This document shows positions 1 through 10,258 of a DNA stretch of 64,000 nucleotides, piece after piece (position 1 is the first letter of the stretch; each line of letters opens with the position of its first letter). The notes beneath the pieces are model-generated. The model was not told the origin of the DNA. It made no database searches and worked only from the letters and a program-made list of their open reading frames with translations. A program made the position numbers and the translations under genes. Source of the stretch: Vibrio marisflavi CECT 7928 (GTDB lineage: Bacteria > Pseudomonadota > Gammaproteobacteria > Enterobacterales > Vibrionaceae); the NCBI RefSeq assembly GCF_921294215.1, contig NZ_CAKLDM010000002.1, positions 310,001 to 374,000 on the forward strand, in the 5' to 3' direction.

Positions 1-1108
1 AATCAATCTACTCGATTTTGATCGCGAAGGCTTACGCAAGTTCTTTGTTGAAGAGCTTGGGGAAAAAGCATTCCGTGCTGAGCAGGTGATGAAGTGGATG
101 TACCATTTTGGTTGTGATGATTTTGAGAAAATGAACAACCTGAATAAAAAGTTGCGTGAAAAACTGATCTCTCAATGTGAAGTTCGAGCACCTGTAGTTT
201 CTGAAGCACAGCACTCTTCTGATGGCACCATAAAATGGGCGATGAGTGTTGGCGATCAAGATGTCGAAACGGTATACATTCCTGAAGACGATCGCGCTAC
301 GCTTTGCATCTCTTCACAGGTTGGTTGTGCGTTGGAGTGTAAGTTTTGCTCAACGGCTCAGCAAGGCTTTAACCGTAACCTAAAAGTATCTGAAATTATT
401 GGTCAGTTATGGCGTGCTGCACGTGAAATTGGTCTAGAAAAAGAAACAGGACGCCGTCCAATCACCAATGTAGTTATGATGGGAATGGGTGAACCTCTTC
501 TAAACATGAAGAACTTGCTTCCAGCTCTAAGGTTGATGCTGGATGATTTAGGCTTCGGTTTATCTAAGCGTCGTGTAACGGTTTCAACGTCTGGTGTTGT
601 TTCGGGCTTGGACCAAATGACAGGTACGATTGATGTAGCACTAGCAATTTCTCTACATGCGCCAAATGATGAACTGCGTAGCCAAATTATGCCTATCAAC
701 GATCGTTGGGATATCGATGATTTCTTAGCGTCAGTTCGTCGTTATATTGCGTCTTCGAACGCGAACCGCGGGAAAGTCACGGTAGAATACGTATTGCTTG
801 ATCATGTAAATGACGACATGGATCATGCTCGTGAATTGGCAGCATTGATGAAAGATACGCCGTGTAAGATCAACCTCATTCCATTCAACCCATACCCGGG
901 CTCTCCGTACAAAAAGCCAAGTAACTCGCGCATTGATCGCTTTATGAAGACCTTGATGCAGTACGATTATACTGTAACGGTTCGTAAAACCCGTGGCGAC
1001 GATATTGATGCAGCTTGTGGTCAGCTAGTTGGTGATGTTATTGACCGAACTAAGCGGACTAAACAGAAACAAGAAGACAAAAATCAGATCCCCGTAAAAT
1101 CCATTTAA
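1..1108 (+). CDS. rlmN: 23S rRNA/tRNA adenine-C2 methyltransferase RlmN (5' end outside window)
   Basis: Radical-SAM enzyme that methylates C2 of A2503 in 23S rRNA and of A37 in some tRNAs; cytosolic. The open frame runs in from the left edge (codons start at base 2, reading [10 protein letters not shown]), so an internal ATG at 86 is not the true start; about 15-20 residues are missing relative to E. coli. The radical-SAM cysteine triad is visible as CALECKFC (bases 327-350), along with GMGEPLLN and the C-terminal catalytic cysteine in DAACGQL. The next gene is rodZ, 348 bases downstream. The identification rests on near full-length similarity to E. coli RlmN. Confidence 0.97.
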   Translation, partial: INLLDFDREGLRKFFVEELGEKAFRAEQVMKWMYHFGCDDFEKMNNLNKKLREKLISQCEVRAPVVSEAQHSSDGTIKWAMSVGDQDVETVYIPEDDRATLCISSQVGCALECKFCSTAQQGFNRNLKVSEIIGQLWRAAREIGLEKETGRRPITNVVMMGMGEPLLNMKNLLPALRLMLDDLGFGLSKRRVTVSTSGVVSGLDQMTGTIDVALAISLHAPNDELRSQIMPINDRWDIDDFLASVRRYIASSNANRGKVTVEYVLLDHVNDDMDHARELAALMKDTPCKINLIPFNPYPGSPYKKPSNSRIDRFMKTLMQYDYTVTVRKTRGDDIDAACGQLVGDVIDRTKRTKQKQEDKNQIPVKSI

Positions 1109-1456
1109 CCTTACCCTAAAGAAGGATTAAGCCTGTTTCTTCTGTTTTTCGAAAACAATCATGGCTAGTTATTTGATTCGACTAGCCATCACTCAATGTA
1201 AATTTTAGGAAAAACCTTGAGCTGCTTGTGATTTCTATTTCATCATAATGTTGTTTAACCGCTATTATCTATTAGAATTGCTAAATAGGGATTGTGATGT
1301 ATTTTGAGCCAAAAAGCGCTCAAATTGAAAGAAACTTAGGCGAGGAGAGATTTCCTCAATGTTTATCCGTTCCTGACTTTAAATTTAGAGTGATAGATTA
1401 ATAAAAATAACAAGCAGCACTCAAGTCATGGACCAATTAAGAGATGTACACCTCTA
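1109..1456. other. rlmN-rodZ intergenic region
   Basis: This 348-base gap has no recognised gene. It holds an inverted repeat ATGGCTAGT (1161-1169) / ACTAGCCAT (1181-1189) that lacks a good T-run. It also holds a possible 34-codon ORF at 1297-1401 with an AGGG Shine-Dalgarno-like sequence six bases ahead of its ATG (see findings). In E. coli a pilF/pilW gene sits here; no trace of one is seen. Confidence 0.6.
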
Positions 1457-2428
1457 ATGAGTACAAAACAGAACATATTAGTCGAAGAAGAAATTGTAGA
1501 ATCAGTGGAATTAGAAGCAGGGACGATTCTTAAGCAGAAACGTGAAGAATTAGGTTTAAGCCAGAAGCAAATAGCTGACCGTCTCAGACTCAAATTATCA
1601 ATCATCAAAGATATCGAAAATAACAATTTTGAAATTGGCCAAGTTGCCACATTCACGCGTGGCTATCTGCGTTCATATGCCAAAGCGGTGGGTATTGAAG
1701 AATCTACGATTCTAGAAGCTTTAGGTGATAAAAGTGGCACTAAGCCACAAGCGCAAGACATGACTAGCTTTTCCCGTAAAACAAAGCGTGAAAAGCACGA
1801 TAGCCGCATCATGATTATCACTTGGGGAATACTCGCAATTATTATCGGGATTTCTTCTCTTTGGTGGTGGCAAAATCAGCAACGAGATACGCTTCTAACA
1901 CCAAGTACAAGCATACAAGCTCCTGCGCCTTCAAGTGATACTACGACAGACACTAGTGCTACTACGGCTGTGAATGGTAGTACGAGTTCAAGCCAGGCAG
2001 CGGCGAATAGCACGAATAATAGCGCTAGTAAGAGTGTGGAAAGTGAAGCGAGCGTGAAGCCTGCTGTGAAACAAGAGCAACCAACTGTCGCGCCTGAAAC
2101 TAACTCGACTCAAGATAGCGCAAAAGAAGTTCAACCTTCAGCTACTACTTCGCAAGTTCCAGCCTCTGACACAGCAAACCAAGTTGTCGCGAATAAAACC
2201 ATTGATATGTCGTTTAAAGCAGATTGTTGGTTACAAGTAAAAGATGCGACTGGTAAGGTATTGGTTTCAGGGATTAAAAAAGGCGGTCAGAGCTTAAATC
2301 TTTCTGGTGAAGCGCCATTTAATGTCATTCTCGGAGCGCCAGAAAACGTTTCAATGACATTTGCGAGTGAACCTGTCGACCTTTCTAGGTATACTCCGGG
2401 TAAAGTAGCTAGATTTACCTTACCTTAG
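1457..2428 (+). CDS. rodZ: Cytoskeleton protein RodZ
   Basis: Bitopic inner-membrane protein that links MreB filaments to the cell-wall elongation machinery. An N-terminal Xre-like helix-turn-helix lies at residues about 20-80 ([19 protein letters not shown]). A basic juxtamembrane stretch is followed by one membrane segment at about 118-139 ending in a Trp cluster, then a long Ser/Thr/Ala-rich periplasmic linker (about 145-248) and a C-terminal DUF4115 domain ([17 protein letters not shown] onward). The domain order and 323-residue length fit the family. The ribosome site before ATG 1457 is weak. It is followed nine bases later by ispG, as in other gammaproteobacteria. Confidence 0.96.
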   Translation: MSTKQNILVEEEIVESVELEAGTILKQKREELGLSQKQIADRLRLKLSIIKDIENNNFEIGQVATFTRGYLRSYAKAVGIEESTILEALGDKSGTKPQAQDMTSFSRKTKREKHDSRIMIITWGILAIIIGISSLWWWQNQQRDTLLTPSTSIQAPAPSSDTTTDTSATTAVNGSTSSSQAAANSTNNSASKSVESEASVKPAVKQEQPTVAPETNSTQDSAKEVQPSATTSQVPASDTANQVVANKTIDMSFKADCWLQVKDATGKVLVSGIKKGGQSLNLSGEAPFNVILGAPENVSMTFASEPVDLSRYTPGKVARFTLP

Positions 2429-2436
2429 AAAATATT

Positions 2437-3582
2437 ATGCAACACGAATCTCCTATTAAACGTCGCCCGTCGACACGTATTTATGTGGGCGATGTGGCAA
2501 TTGGCGACGGCGCGCCGATTGCTGTTCAGTCCATGACTAATACTCGCACTACAGATGTAGACGCTACAGTTGCGCAGATTAAAGCGCTAGAGAATGTAGG
2601 TGCGGATATCGTTCGAGTGTCTGTTCCTACTATGGATGCAGCCGAAGCATTCAAGCAGATCAAGCAGCAAGTTTCTGTTCCGCTTGTTGCTGATATTCAT
2701 TTTGATTATCGCATTGCTTTAAAAGTCGCTGAATATGGCGTCGATTGTCTGCGTATTAACCCAGGTAATATTGGTAAAGAAGATCGCATTCGCTCGGTCG
2801 TTGATTGTGCTCGCGATAAGAATATTCCTATCCGTATTGGTGTTAACGGCGGATCGCTAGAAAAAGATATTCAAATGAAATATGGCGAGCCAACGCCAGA
2901 AGCGTTAGTTGAATCAGCAATGCGTCATGTTGATATTTTAGATCGCTTGAACTTCGACCAATTTAAGGTGAGTGTTAAGGCGTCAGACGTTTTTCTAGCG
3001 GTTGATTCATACCGCATTCTAGCGAAAAAAATTGATCAGCCTCTTCATTTAGGTATCACCGAAGCCGGTGGTGCAAGAGCTGGTGCTGTAAAATCCTCGG
3101 TTGGCCTTGGCATGTTGCTCGCTGAAGGGATTGGCGATACCTTGCGTATTTCTCTAGCAGCGAACCCTGTTGAAGAAGTGAAAGTAGGCTTTGATATCTT
3201 AAAGTCACTGCGCATTCGCTCTCGCGGAGTCAACTTCATTGCTTGTCCAACATGCTCTCGTCAAGAGTTTGATGTGATTGGCACTGTTAACGCACTTGAA
3301 GAAAGACTAGAAGACGTCATTACCCCAATGGATGTGTCTATTATTGGCTGTGTGGTCAACGGCCCTGGTGAAGCAGAAGTTTCCCATTTAGGCTTAGCAG
3401 GCAGCAACAAGAAAAGCGCGTTTTACGAAGACGGCAAACGTCAAAAAGAGCGCTTTGACAATGACAATATCATTGATCAGCTCGAAGCCAAAATTCGTGC
3501 GAAAGCAGCTGTATTAGATGCTAATAATCGCATCGACATCAATCAGCTCGATTCAAACCCAACCGATTCAAAACAATCTTAA
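2437..3582 (+). CDS. ispG: 4-hydroxy-3-methylbut-2-en-1-yl diphosphate synthase (flavodoxin)
   Basis: Penultimate enzyme of the MEP isoprenoid pathway, converting MEcPP to HMBPP with a [4Fe-4S] cluster; cytosolic. The cluster cysteines are visible at C270 and C273 ([10 protein letters not shown]) and C305 ([10 protein letters not shown]), with the conserved glutamate following, matching E. coli numbering. The N-terminal TIM barrel begins [16 protein letters not shown]. At 381 residues it is slightly longer than E. coli (372) because of an extended C-terminal tail. It sits between rodZ and hisS with short gaps, consistent with one transcript. Confidence 0.98.
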   Translation: MQHESPIKRRPSTRIYVGDVAIGDGAPIAVQSMTNTRTTDVDATVAQIKALENVGADIVRVSVPTMDAAEAFKQIKQQVSVPLVADIHFDYRIALKVAEYGVDCLRINPGNIGKEDRIRSVVDCARDKNIPIRIGVNGGSLEKDIQMKYGEPTPEALVESAMRHVDILDRLNFDQFKVSVKASDVFLAVDSYRILAKKIDQPLHLGITEAGGARAGAVKSSVGLGMLLAEGIGDTLRISLAANPVEEVKVGFDILKSLRIRSRGVNFIACPTCSRQEFDVIGTVNALEERLEDVITPMDVSIIGCVVNGPGEAEVSHLGLAGSNKKSAFYEDGKRQKERFDNDNIIDQLEAKIRAKAAVLDANNRIDINQLDSNPTDSKQS

Positions 3583-3601
3583 CGACATTACGGTAAATAT
3601 T

Positions 3602-4876
3602 GTGGCAAAAACAATTCAAGCAATCCGAGGCATGAATGACTGCCTTCCTACTCAATCTCCTGTTTGGCAGAAAGTAGAAAACTGTCTGAAAAATGTTGTC
3701 GCTTCTTATGGCTACAACGAAATTCGTACACCTATCGTTGAGATGACTCATTTATTTAGCCGTGCAATTGGTGAAGTTACCGATGTAGTTGAGAAGGAAA
3801 TGTACACCTTTGATGATCGCAATGGTGACAGCCTAACTCTTCGCCCAGAAGGAACGGCAGGTTGTGTGCGCGCGGGAATCGAAAATGGTCTGCTGTACAA
3901 TCAAGAACAGCGCTTGTGGTACACAGGGCCAATGTTCCGCCACGAAAGACCACAGAAAGGGCGCTATCGCCAATTCCATCAGTTTGGTGTGGAAGTCTTT
4001 GGCTTAGCGACACCAGATACTGATGCTGAAGTGATCATGCTGAGCTCTAAATTCTGGCGAGATCTTGGTGTTGAAAAGCATGTTCGACTTGAAATTAACT
4101 CCATTGGCTCTTCTGAAGAGCGTCAAGAGTATCGTACTGCATTAGTGGCATTTCTAGAACAACACGTTGATGTTCTGGATGAAGATTGTAAACGCAGAAT
4201 GCACACCAACCCTCTGCGTGTACTAGATAGCAAAAACCCAGAGGTTCAGGCAATTTTGAAGGATGCTCCTCGCCTGTCTGAATACTTGAATGAAGAATCG
4301 AAGCAGCATTTTTCTCAAGTTTGTGAACTTCTTGACGCAGCAGGCATCGAATACACGGTGAATGAACGTTTGGTTCGTGGTTTAGATTACTATAACCGCA
4401 CTGTATTTGAATGGATTACAGAAAGCTTAGGTGCTCAAGGTACCGTTTGTGCTGGCGGTCGTTACGATGGCCTTGTTGAGCAACTTGGCGGCAAAGCAAC
4501 ACCGGGTTTTGGCTTTGGTCTAGGCATTGAGCGCTTAGTTTTAATGCTCGAGACACTTGAGTTAAATGACGTTCGCCGCAGTGTTGATGTGTATGTTGTG
4601 ACTGCTGGTGAAGGCACAACAATGGCGGGAATGAAGCTTGCTGAACAGCTTCGCGATCAACTACCTAGTATTCGAGTGATGAACCATTTAGGTGGCGGTA
4701 ACTTCAAGAAACAATTTAAACGCGCAGATAAAGTCGGTGCGGCTGTCGCATTAGTATTGGGCGAAAATGAAGTCCAAGACAATACTGTCGTACTAAAAGA
4801 TCTTGTAGGTGGCGAGCAATCTACTCACTCTCAAGATGACATTATCGCCAAACTATCTGACGTACTTTCAGTTTAG
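3602..4876 (+). CDS. hisS: Histidine-tRNA ligase (GTG start)
   Basis: Class II aminoacyl-tRNA synthetase that charges tRNA-His; cytosolic. The longer open frame from 3518 overlaps the end of ispG. The family N-terminus [12 protein letters not shown] points to the GTG at 3602 as the start, giving 424 residues, the E. coli length, and a 19-base gap after ispG. Class II motif 2 ([17 protein letters not shown]) and the HisRS-specific [12 protein letters not shown] are present. A C-terminal anticodon-binding domain follows. It is probably cotranscribed with ispG and yfgM. Confidence 0.97.
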   Translation: MAKTIQAIRGMNDCLPTQSPVWQKVENCLKNVVASYGYNEIRTPIVEMTHLFSRAIGEVTDVVEKEMYTFDDRNGDSLTLRPEGTAGCVRAGIENGLLYNQEQRLWYTGPMFRHERPQKGRYRQFHQFGVEVFGLATPDTDAEVIMLSSKFWRDLGVEKHVRLEINSIGSSEERQEYRTALVAFLEQHVDVLDEDCKRRMHTNPLRVLDSKNPEVQAILKDAPRLSEYLNEESKQHFSQVCELLDAAGIEYTVNERLVRGLDYYNRTVFEWITESLGAQGTVCAGGRYDGLVEQLGGKATPGFGFGLGIERLVLMLETLELNDVRRSVDVYVVTAGEGTTMAGMKLAEQLRDQLPSIRVMNHLGGGNFKKQFKRADKVGAAVALVLGENEVQDNTVVLKDLVGGEQSTHSQDDIIAKLSDVLSV

Positions 4877-4943
4877 TATTTAGCAACTGGCATTTATTGC
4901 TACTAACAAAAACGTTTACAGAACAAGTTTAAGAGGACAGGAA

Positions 4944-5567
4944 GTGGAACTCTACAATAGTGAAGAAGAACAAGTTGAAGCGATAAAAGAATGGCTCCGT
5001 AAATACGGCAAACTGCTAATCGTTGTTGCAGTTGTTGTGATAGCTGGATTTACAGGTTGGCACTTCTATCAAAAGTCAGATAACGCTTCTAAAGAAAATG
5101 CTTCTGTGGGATATACCACTGCGATAAAAGCACTAGAGACACAAGGTGTAAAAGCTGAATCTTCAGTTCAAAGTTTTATTGATGCAAATAAGTCTAGTGA
5201 ATACTCTGTCCTAGCAGCTTTGCAGCTTGCTAAAGTTCAAGCTGAAGCTGGTAATTTAGATGAAGCTCTAGCTCAGTTAGAATGGGCGAAAGGTGACACT
5301 AAAGATGAAGCACTGAAGGCAATTGCATCGTATAGACTGGCAAGAATTCAAGAAGAGCAAGGTCATTATGAATCAGCTCTAACTGAGCTTGCTAGCATTA
5401 AGAGCACAGCTTGGACTGGTCGAGTTTCTGAGTTAAAAGGCGATATCGCTATGCGCCAAGGTAAACCAGATGATGCATATAAAGCTTATGTTGAAGCACA
5501 ACAAGCTGGCGATACTAGCCAAGCTCTTAAAATGAAGCTTGATGATCTGGCCAAACAAGGGCACTAG
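4944..5567 (+). CDS. yfgM: YfgM family ancillary translocon protein (GTG start)
   Basis: Inner-membrane protein with a periplasmic TPR-like domain. In E. coli YfgM associates with SecYEG and PpiD and hands over periplasmic clients. A short cytosolic N-terminus (MELYNSEEEQVEAIKEWLRK) leads into one membrane segment at about residues 23-40, then helical repeats to residue 207. It uses a GTG start preceded by AGAGGACAGG. It lies between hisS and bamB, the standard gammaproteobacterial order, with only three bases before bamB. Confidence 0.93.
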   Translation: MELYNSEEEQVEAIKEWLRKYGKLLIVVAVVVIAGFTGWHFYQKSDNASKENASVGYTTAIKALETQGVKAESSVQSFIDANKSSEYSVLAALQLAKVQAEAGNLDEALAQLEWAKGDTKDEALKAIASYRLARIQEEQGHYESALTELASIKSTAWTGRVSELKGDIAMRQGKPDDAYKAYVEAQQAGDTSQALKMKLDDLAKQGH

Positions 5568-5570
5568 TGA

Positions 5571-6728
5571 ATGATGAAGAGGCTGAATAAAGTCCTACTG
5601 TTGGCTGTTGCCATTGCTGCCTTATCAGGGTGTGCGAGTGACGATGCGATCGTCAAGGCTCCAGTACCTAAAGTAAATAGCCAGTTCACCCCCACAACCG
5701 ATTGGAGTGCATCCATCGGCTCTGGTGTTGGTCAGTTCTACTCTAAGTTAACGCCCGACTACGCATACAATAAGCTTTTTGTCGCAAGTCGAGCTGGATT
5801 GGTAAAAGCCTTAGATCCTAAAACTGGCGATACCATTTGGGAAACTGATCTAGAGAATGATTATACGGCCCGTTTGTCTGGTGGCATCTCTTCTGCGTAT
5901 GGAAAGATCTATATCGGAAGTGAAGACGGTTACGTTTTTGCACTGAATGCTGACACCGGTAAGGTTGAGTGGAAATCTGATGTTGATGGTGAGGTATTAG
6001 CAACGCCAGCAACAGACAGCAACTTAGTATTCGTCCACACAAGCCGTGGTATGCTGATTGCACTTGATCAGTCTACAGGCAAAGAGAAGTGGACGGTTAG
6101 TACTGACGTTCCAACTTTAACGATGCGTGGTGATAGTACCCCTGTTGCTCAAGGTGGCGCTGTATTCTGGGGAACATCCAGTGGTAGATTAGCAGCGGCA
6201 ATCATTGCTCAAGGTCAGCTTGCTTGGCAAATTCCAATTGGGATCCCACAAGGTTCGACAGAAATTGATCGCCTCGTTGACGTTGATGCTTCTCCTTTGA
6301 TTCTCGGTAACACGTTATACATCGTAGGTATTCACGGTAACTTAACGGCTATCGACTTACGTTCAGGCGAAGCTCTGTGGAAACGTAAATACTCTTCTGC
6401 GACCAATATGGCGACAGATGGCAGTCGAATATTTTTGGTCACTGAAAAAGATCATGTAGTCGCGGTGGATGCTCGCAGTGGCACTAAGATTTGGAGTAAT
6501 GATCAACTTCAGAACAGGCTGGTTACGGCACCTGTAGTCATCGGCGACTATGTTGTTGTTGGTGATGCTGAAGGGTATCTATACTGGATAAACCGCCAGA
6601 CAGGTGATTTTGTTGCTGAGCAAGAGTTCAGTAGCAGCGGTATCGCTGTACCACCAGTACAGTTGCCGGATGGCTATGTGGTGATCACTCGAAATGGCGA
6701 TATTAAGAAACTGACGCTTCCAGAATAA
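5571..6728 (+). CDS. bamB: Outer membrane assembly lipoprotein BamB
   Basis: Lipoprotein of the BAM complex, which inserts beta-barrel proteins into the outer membrane. The N-terminal signal ends in a lipobox LSGC with the acylated cysteine at residue 21. The rest is an eight-bladed beta-propeller of PQQ-like repeats, with recurring motifs such as LDPKTGDTIWETDL, LNADTGKVEWKSDV and LDQSTGKEKW. The length of 385 is close to E. coli BamB (392). It starts ATG ATG three bases after yfgM and is followed by a strong hairpin. Confidence 0.96.
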   Translation: MMKRLNKVLLLAVAIAALSGCASDDAIVKAPVPKVNSQFTPTTDWSASIGSGVGQFYSKLTPDYAYNKLFVASRAGLVKALDPKTGDTIWETDLENDYTARLSGGISSAYGKIYIGSEDGYVFALNADTGKVEWKSDVDGEVLATPATDSNLVFVHTSRGMLIALDQSTGKEKWTVSTDVPTLTMRGDSTPVAQGGAVFWGTSSGRLAAAIIAQGQLAWQIPIGIPQGSTEIDRLVDVDASPLILGNTLYIVGIHGNLTAIDLRSGEALWKRKYSSATNMATDGSRIFLVTEKDHVVAVDARSGTKIWSNDQLQNRLVTAPVVIGDYVVVGDAEGYLYWINRQTGDFVAEQEFSSSGIAVPPVQLPDGYVVITRNGDIKKLTLPE

Positions 6729-6750
6729 TATCGTGATATAATCCGCGCTC

Positions 6751-6786
6751 GGCTCCTGGCTGGTAACAGTCAGGAGCCATTTTATT
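6751..6786 (+). terminator. Terminator or attenuator after bamB
   Basis: GGCTCCTG (6751-6758) pairs with CAGGAGCC (6771-6778), with an inner CTG/CAG pair closing a GTAA loop. The T-rich tract ATTTTATTG follows. It probably ends or attenuates the rlmN/ispG-bamB transcript before der. Confidence 0.75.
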
Positions 6787-6920
6787 GTTGTAAACTTATA
6801 CTCAGTGCTCTAAAGGCACTCGTTATACATGTAGTTATAGATAACATAGTTTCTATCAAACTTGGTACATCTAGGTTGGTTATCTATAACTAGATCAAAA
6901 GACATACTATTGAGGTTTTT

Positions 6921-8408
6921 ATGGTACCTGTTGTTGCTTTAGTGGGACGCCCAAACGTGGGCAAGTCGACGCTATTTAACCGCTTGACTCGCACTCGAGA
7001 TGCGCTCGTGGCTGATTTCCCAGGCTTAACGCGTGACCGTAAATATGGCCAAGCTAAGCTCGGCGAACATGAATTCATCGTGATTGACACCGGCGGTATC
7101 GATGGCTCAGAAGAAGGCGTCGAAACTAAAATGGCAGAGCAGTCTCTTGCTGCGATCGAAGAGGCCGATGTTGTTTTATTTATGGTGGATGGCCGTGCGG
7201 GTTTAACGGTATCAGATGAAGCGATTGCACAACACTTACGTAAGACTGAAAAACGTTCGATGCTGGTTGTGAACAAAGTTGATGGTATTGATGCTGACGC
7301 GGCAAGTGCAGAGTTTTGGCAGCTTGGTATGGACAATATGTATCAAATCGCTGCAGCTCATGGTCGTGGTGTAAGTGCATTGATTGATTTAGCTCTTAAT
7401 CCTTTTGCTGAAGAACTTTTAGAGCAAACAAAAGGTGAGTTAGAAGATCTAACCGCATTTGAAGATGGCGAAGAAGAGAAGCTGGACTACACCGAAGAAG
7501 AAGCGGAAGCTGAGTTTACTCGCTTGCAAGAGCAGCCAATTAAGCTGGCGATCATCGGTCGACCTAACGTTGGCAAATCAACACTGACAAACCGCATTCT
7601 AGGTGAAGAGCGAGTTGTTGTGTACGATATGCCGGGAACAACTCGTGATTCTATCTATATTCCAATGGAAAGAGATGAACGCGAATACGTCCTTATTGAT
7701 ACTGCTGGTGTAAGACGTCGCAAACGTATTAACGAAACTGTTGAGAAGTTTTCTGTCGTAAAAACGCTCAAAGCTATCGAAGATGCTAACGTTGTACTTT
7801 TGGTTATCGATGCTCGTGAAAACATTTCAGATCAAGATTTGAGCTTACTTGGCTTCGCACTCAATGCTGGCCGTTCAATCGTGCTTGCGGTAAACAAGTG
7901 GGATGGTCTAGACACTGACATTAAAGAAAATGTGAAGAAAGAACTAGATAGACGCTTAGGCTTTGTGGACTTTGCGCGTATTCACTTTATTTCAGCACTG
8001 CACGGTACAGGTGTTGGCCACTTGTTTGAATCGGTACAAGAAGCTTATAAATCTGCTACAACCCGTGTTGGTACTTCAGTTCTTACCCGTATAATGAAAA
8101 TGGCAACTGACGACCATCAACCACCTTTGGTTCGCGGTCGAAGAGTGAAACTTAAGTATGCCCATGCAGGTGGCTACAATCCTCCAATTGTGGTTATTCA
8201 CGGTAACCTAGTAAATGAATTACCAGATTCATACAAACGTTATTTGATGAACTACTACCGTAAGTCGTTAGATATTATGGGAACTCCGATTCGAATTCAG
8301 TTCCAAAGCAGCGATAACCCGTTTGAAGGCAAAGGCAATAAGTTAACTCTTTCACAAGAGAGAAAACGAAAGCGCCTGATGGGCATGATGAAAAATCGTA
8401 AGAAGTGA
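6921..8408 (+). CDS. der: Ribosome biogenesis GTPase Der (EngA)
   Basis: Tandem-GTPase that assists 50S subunit maturation; cytosolic. Two complete G domains are seen: P-loops GRPNVGKS at residues 9-16 and about 211-218, with DTGG/DTAG switch II motifs and NKVD/NKWD specificity motifs. The C-terminal KH-like domain ends in the basic tail [15 protein letters not shown]. Between the G domains lies an acidic linker rich in Glu. A GAGG ribosome site precedes ATG 6921. At 495 residues it is near the family norm. Confidence 0.98.
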   Translation: MVPVVALVGRPNVGKSTLFNRLTRTRDALVADFPGLTRDRKYGQAKLGEHEFIVIDTGGIDGSEEGVETKMAEQSLAAIEEADVVLFMVDGRAGLTVSDEAIAQHLRKTEKRSMLVVNKVDGIDADAASAEFWQLGMDNMYQIAAAHGRGVSALIDLALNPFAEELLEQTKGELEDLTAFEDGEEEKLDYTEEEAEAEFTRLQEQPIKLAIIGRPNVGKSTLTNRILGEERVVVYDMPGTTRDSIYIPMERDEREYVLIDTAGVRRRKRINETVEKFSVVKTLKAIEDANVVLLVIDARENISDQDLSLLGFALNAGRSIVLAVNKWDGLDTDIKENVKKELDRRLGFVDFARIHFISALHGTGVGHLFESVQEAYKSATTRVGTSVLTRIMKMATDDHQPPLVRGRRVKLKYAHAGGYNPPIVVIHGNLVNELPDSYKRYLMNYYRKSLDIMGTPIRIQFQSSDNPFEGKGNKLTLSQERKRKRLMGMMKNRKK

Positions 8409-8414
8409 TAGAAT

Positions 8415-8446
8415 TACCCAAACAATTTGTTTGGGTATTTTTTTAA
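8415..8446 (+). terminator. Rho-independent terminator after der
   Basis: The near-perfect palindrome TACCCAAACAATTTGTTTGGGTA (8415-8437) runs into TTTTTTTAATTT. It overlaps the upstream flank of the next gene, so the AlaX-like gene must start at ATG 8454, beyond the hairpin. Confidence 0.8.
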
Positions 8447-8453
8447 TTTCACT

Positions 8454-9338
8454 ATGACTTCTGATATCAAACCTACAATTACAAAATTTTGCCATCAGAC
8501 GTGGCAACTCGAAGCTACCGTTCAGCTTTTCGAAACTCACTCTGACTTTTCATATATCGTTACTGATCAAACACCATTTCACCCGGTGAGCCATATTTGG
8601 CCCGATCATCCCGCTGATAAAGGCACGATCACTCTATCTAATGGTGACATCATTGAAGTGGTCGATTGCCGAGTTGGGGCCATCGAGGTTGAAAGTCAAA
8701 CACTTTATGTTGGTCAGGACATTCCCGTAAAAAGGGATCAAGAAGGGTGGGTATTTGTTGTCGTTCATTGTCTTGAACCTTCAGCGAATTTTATACCTGT
8801 AGGTGATAGCGTTTGCTTGAACGTTGATAAAGAGTATCAACTAGCTTTAGGTCGCGGTCACAGTGCTGGGCACCTTTCCTATCTCGCGCTGAATAAGATC
8901 CTAGCTGATGGCTACTGGAGAAAAGAAGCTGATCGCCGCGACCCACACGGATATTATGACTTCAACAGCTATGCACAAGTATCAAGTTTTGTTACTCAAG
9001 ATAAGTGTGTGGATACTTACAGGCTTGGTAAAACGCTGAGAAAACGTGGTCTAAATAGTGCAGATATGCTGTCAGATTTGCCGCTAATAGAACAAAAGGT
9101 CAACGAATTGCTCGCAGAGTGGCTTAAGCTTGGCAGCAATATTGAGGTTGTATGTGAGGGTGAAGCGCTCACTGATTCACGTTACTGGCACTGTAATTTA
9201 TCTGAGGGCGAGACCGCAGTTATCGCGTGTGGCGGGACTCATGCAGGATCTTTGTCTGATTACGCTAATATCGCGGTTAAATTCAACAAGCTAGACGATC
9301 AACACATCGAAATGCACACCATGTCAGTTTCTACATGA
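8454..9338 (+). CDS. AlaX-like alanyl-tRNA editing hydrolase
   Basis: Likely zinc-dependent trans-editing enzyme that removes mischarged Ser or Gly from tRNA-Ala. The AlaRS/ThrRS second additional (editing) domain is recognised by HxxxH in GRGHSAGHLS and the distal CGGTH motif, which supply the metal ligands. An N-terminal beta-barrel-like part (residues about 1-115) precedes it, as in longer AlaX forms. An in-frame TTG at 8427 lies inside the der terminator, so ATG 8454 (294 residues) is preferred. Substrate specificity cannot be read from sequence. Confidence 0.8.
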   Translation: MTSDIKPTITKFCHQTWQLEATVQLFETHSDFSYIVTDQTPFHPVSHIWPDHPADKGTITLSNGDIIEVVDCRVGAIEVESQTLYVGQDIPVKRDQEGWVFVVVHCLEPSANFIPVGDSVCLNVDKEYQLALGRGHSAGHLSYLALNKILADGYWRKEADRRDPHGYYDFNSYAQVSSFVTQDKCVDTYRLGKTLRKRGLNSADMLSDLPLIEQKVNELLAEWLKLGSNIEVVCEGEALTDSRYWHCNLSEGETAVIACGGTHAGSLSDYANIAVKFNKLDDQHIEMHTMSVST

Positions 9339-9474
9339 ATCAATTCTGATCCTTTTATTAAGTTCTGTTTGTATGGGTTGTAAATAAGTTACGTGGGCTT
9401 TTATATCGTTAAAAATCGAAAAACAGGACATGTAACTTATGCTTTCGGTGTGTGGTTATATAAATATTCTTTTT

Positions 9475-9519
9475 AAGGCAGATCGCTGATCAGGTTGTAT
9501 AAAGTGTATGATCTGCCTT
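9475..9519. repeat. Inverted repeat upstream of yfgJ
   Basis: AAGGCAGATC (9475-9484) and GATCTGCCTT (9510-9519) form a perfect 10-base inverted repeat with a 25-base loop, 40 bases before the zinc-ribbon gene. There is no T-run directly after it, so it is not an obvious terminator. It could be an operator or a transcript-leader hairpin. Confidence 0.5.
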
Positions 9520-9559
9520 GATCGCTATATTTTCGTCCAAATGGTCAGAGGAAAAAACT

Positions 9560-9781
9560 ATGCAGCAAAACCAATGTCCTACGTGTCAGTCTGATTTGCA
9601 ATGGGATGGGCAGTATTTTTGCTCAGATTGCCAACAGCACTACAAAAAACTAGTGTTTTGTCCTGAATGTGGCAATGAAGTGGAAAAACTCAAAGCTTGT
9701 GGTGCGGTTAACTATTTTTGCAACACGTGCAATGAGCTGAAATCCAAATCCAAGGTGAAGGTTAACTGGGAGAAAGTTTAA
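9560..9781 (+). CDS. yfgJ: Zinc-ribbon protein, YfgJ family
   Basis: Small cytosolic protein of unknown function with three zinc-ribbon CxxC pairs: CPTC...CSDC, CPEC and CNTC. It resembles E. coli YfgJ, including the shared LKACGAVNYFC stretch, and yfgJ is also a der neighbour in E. coli. The open frame extends up to 9518, but the AGAGGA ribosome site at 9547-9552 and family length favour ATG 9560 (73 residues). No catalytic motif is visible, so a metal-binding or nucleic-acid-binding role is only inferred. Confidence 0.8.
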   Translation: MQQNQCPTCQSDLQWDGQYFCSDCQQHYKKLVFCPECGNEVEKLKACGAVNYFCNTCNELKSKSKVKVNWEKV

Positions 9782-10258
9782 TCTCCGTTCTACTGATCTA
9801 AGCATTCGTACTTTCGTATCTTCTCTGCCAGTTCATTTCGCAACCTGAAACCATTGTAATCAGGTTGCGTGAAATACCTCACGATTGAAAACTCTTCTTC
9901 CTATGTCAGCAAATTGAAATGGTTCTGTTTAGACAAGCCTTGTTCAGTTAGTGATACAAGCGCTGGCTTCTATATCTACAATTCATCCACACAGTGTTTT
10001 TGTTTACTCATAAGAACAGAGGTTATTTTTCTTTCTTGATGAAATAATTTCAATTGATTGTTTTAATTAAACATTAATTAACCATATGAAGTTCGTATTG
10101 AATATATAGAACTGGTACTGGTATAAATAAATGTTTTACTAAGTTAGATAATCAAAGACATTTACAAAAAATATTTTCAACAACGACACATTAAATAGAC
10201 ATAACCGTAAAGCTAATAAGTTAAAAATTGCATGCTTTGAACTTACTGGTATAGGAAA
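9782..10258. other. AT-rich gap before the GH17-like gene
   Basis: This 477-base region contains no convincing ORF. A 10-base inverted repeat CGCAACCTGA (9839-9848) / TCAGGTTGCG (9860-9869) follows yfgJ and may end its transcript, although no T-run follows. From about 10,000 on, the DNA is markedly AT-rich, unlike the flanking housekeeping genes, which fits an accessory insertion. Confidence 0.55.

Noticed and set aside
3518..3601. N-terminal extension of hisS overlapping ispG
   Set aside because: Overlaps ispG in another frame; the GTG at 3602 gives the conserved HisRS N-terminus.
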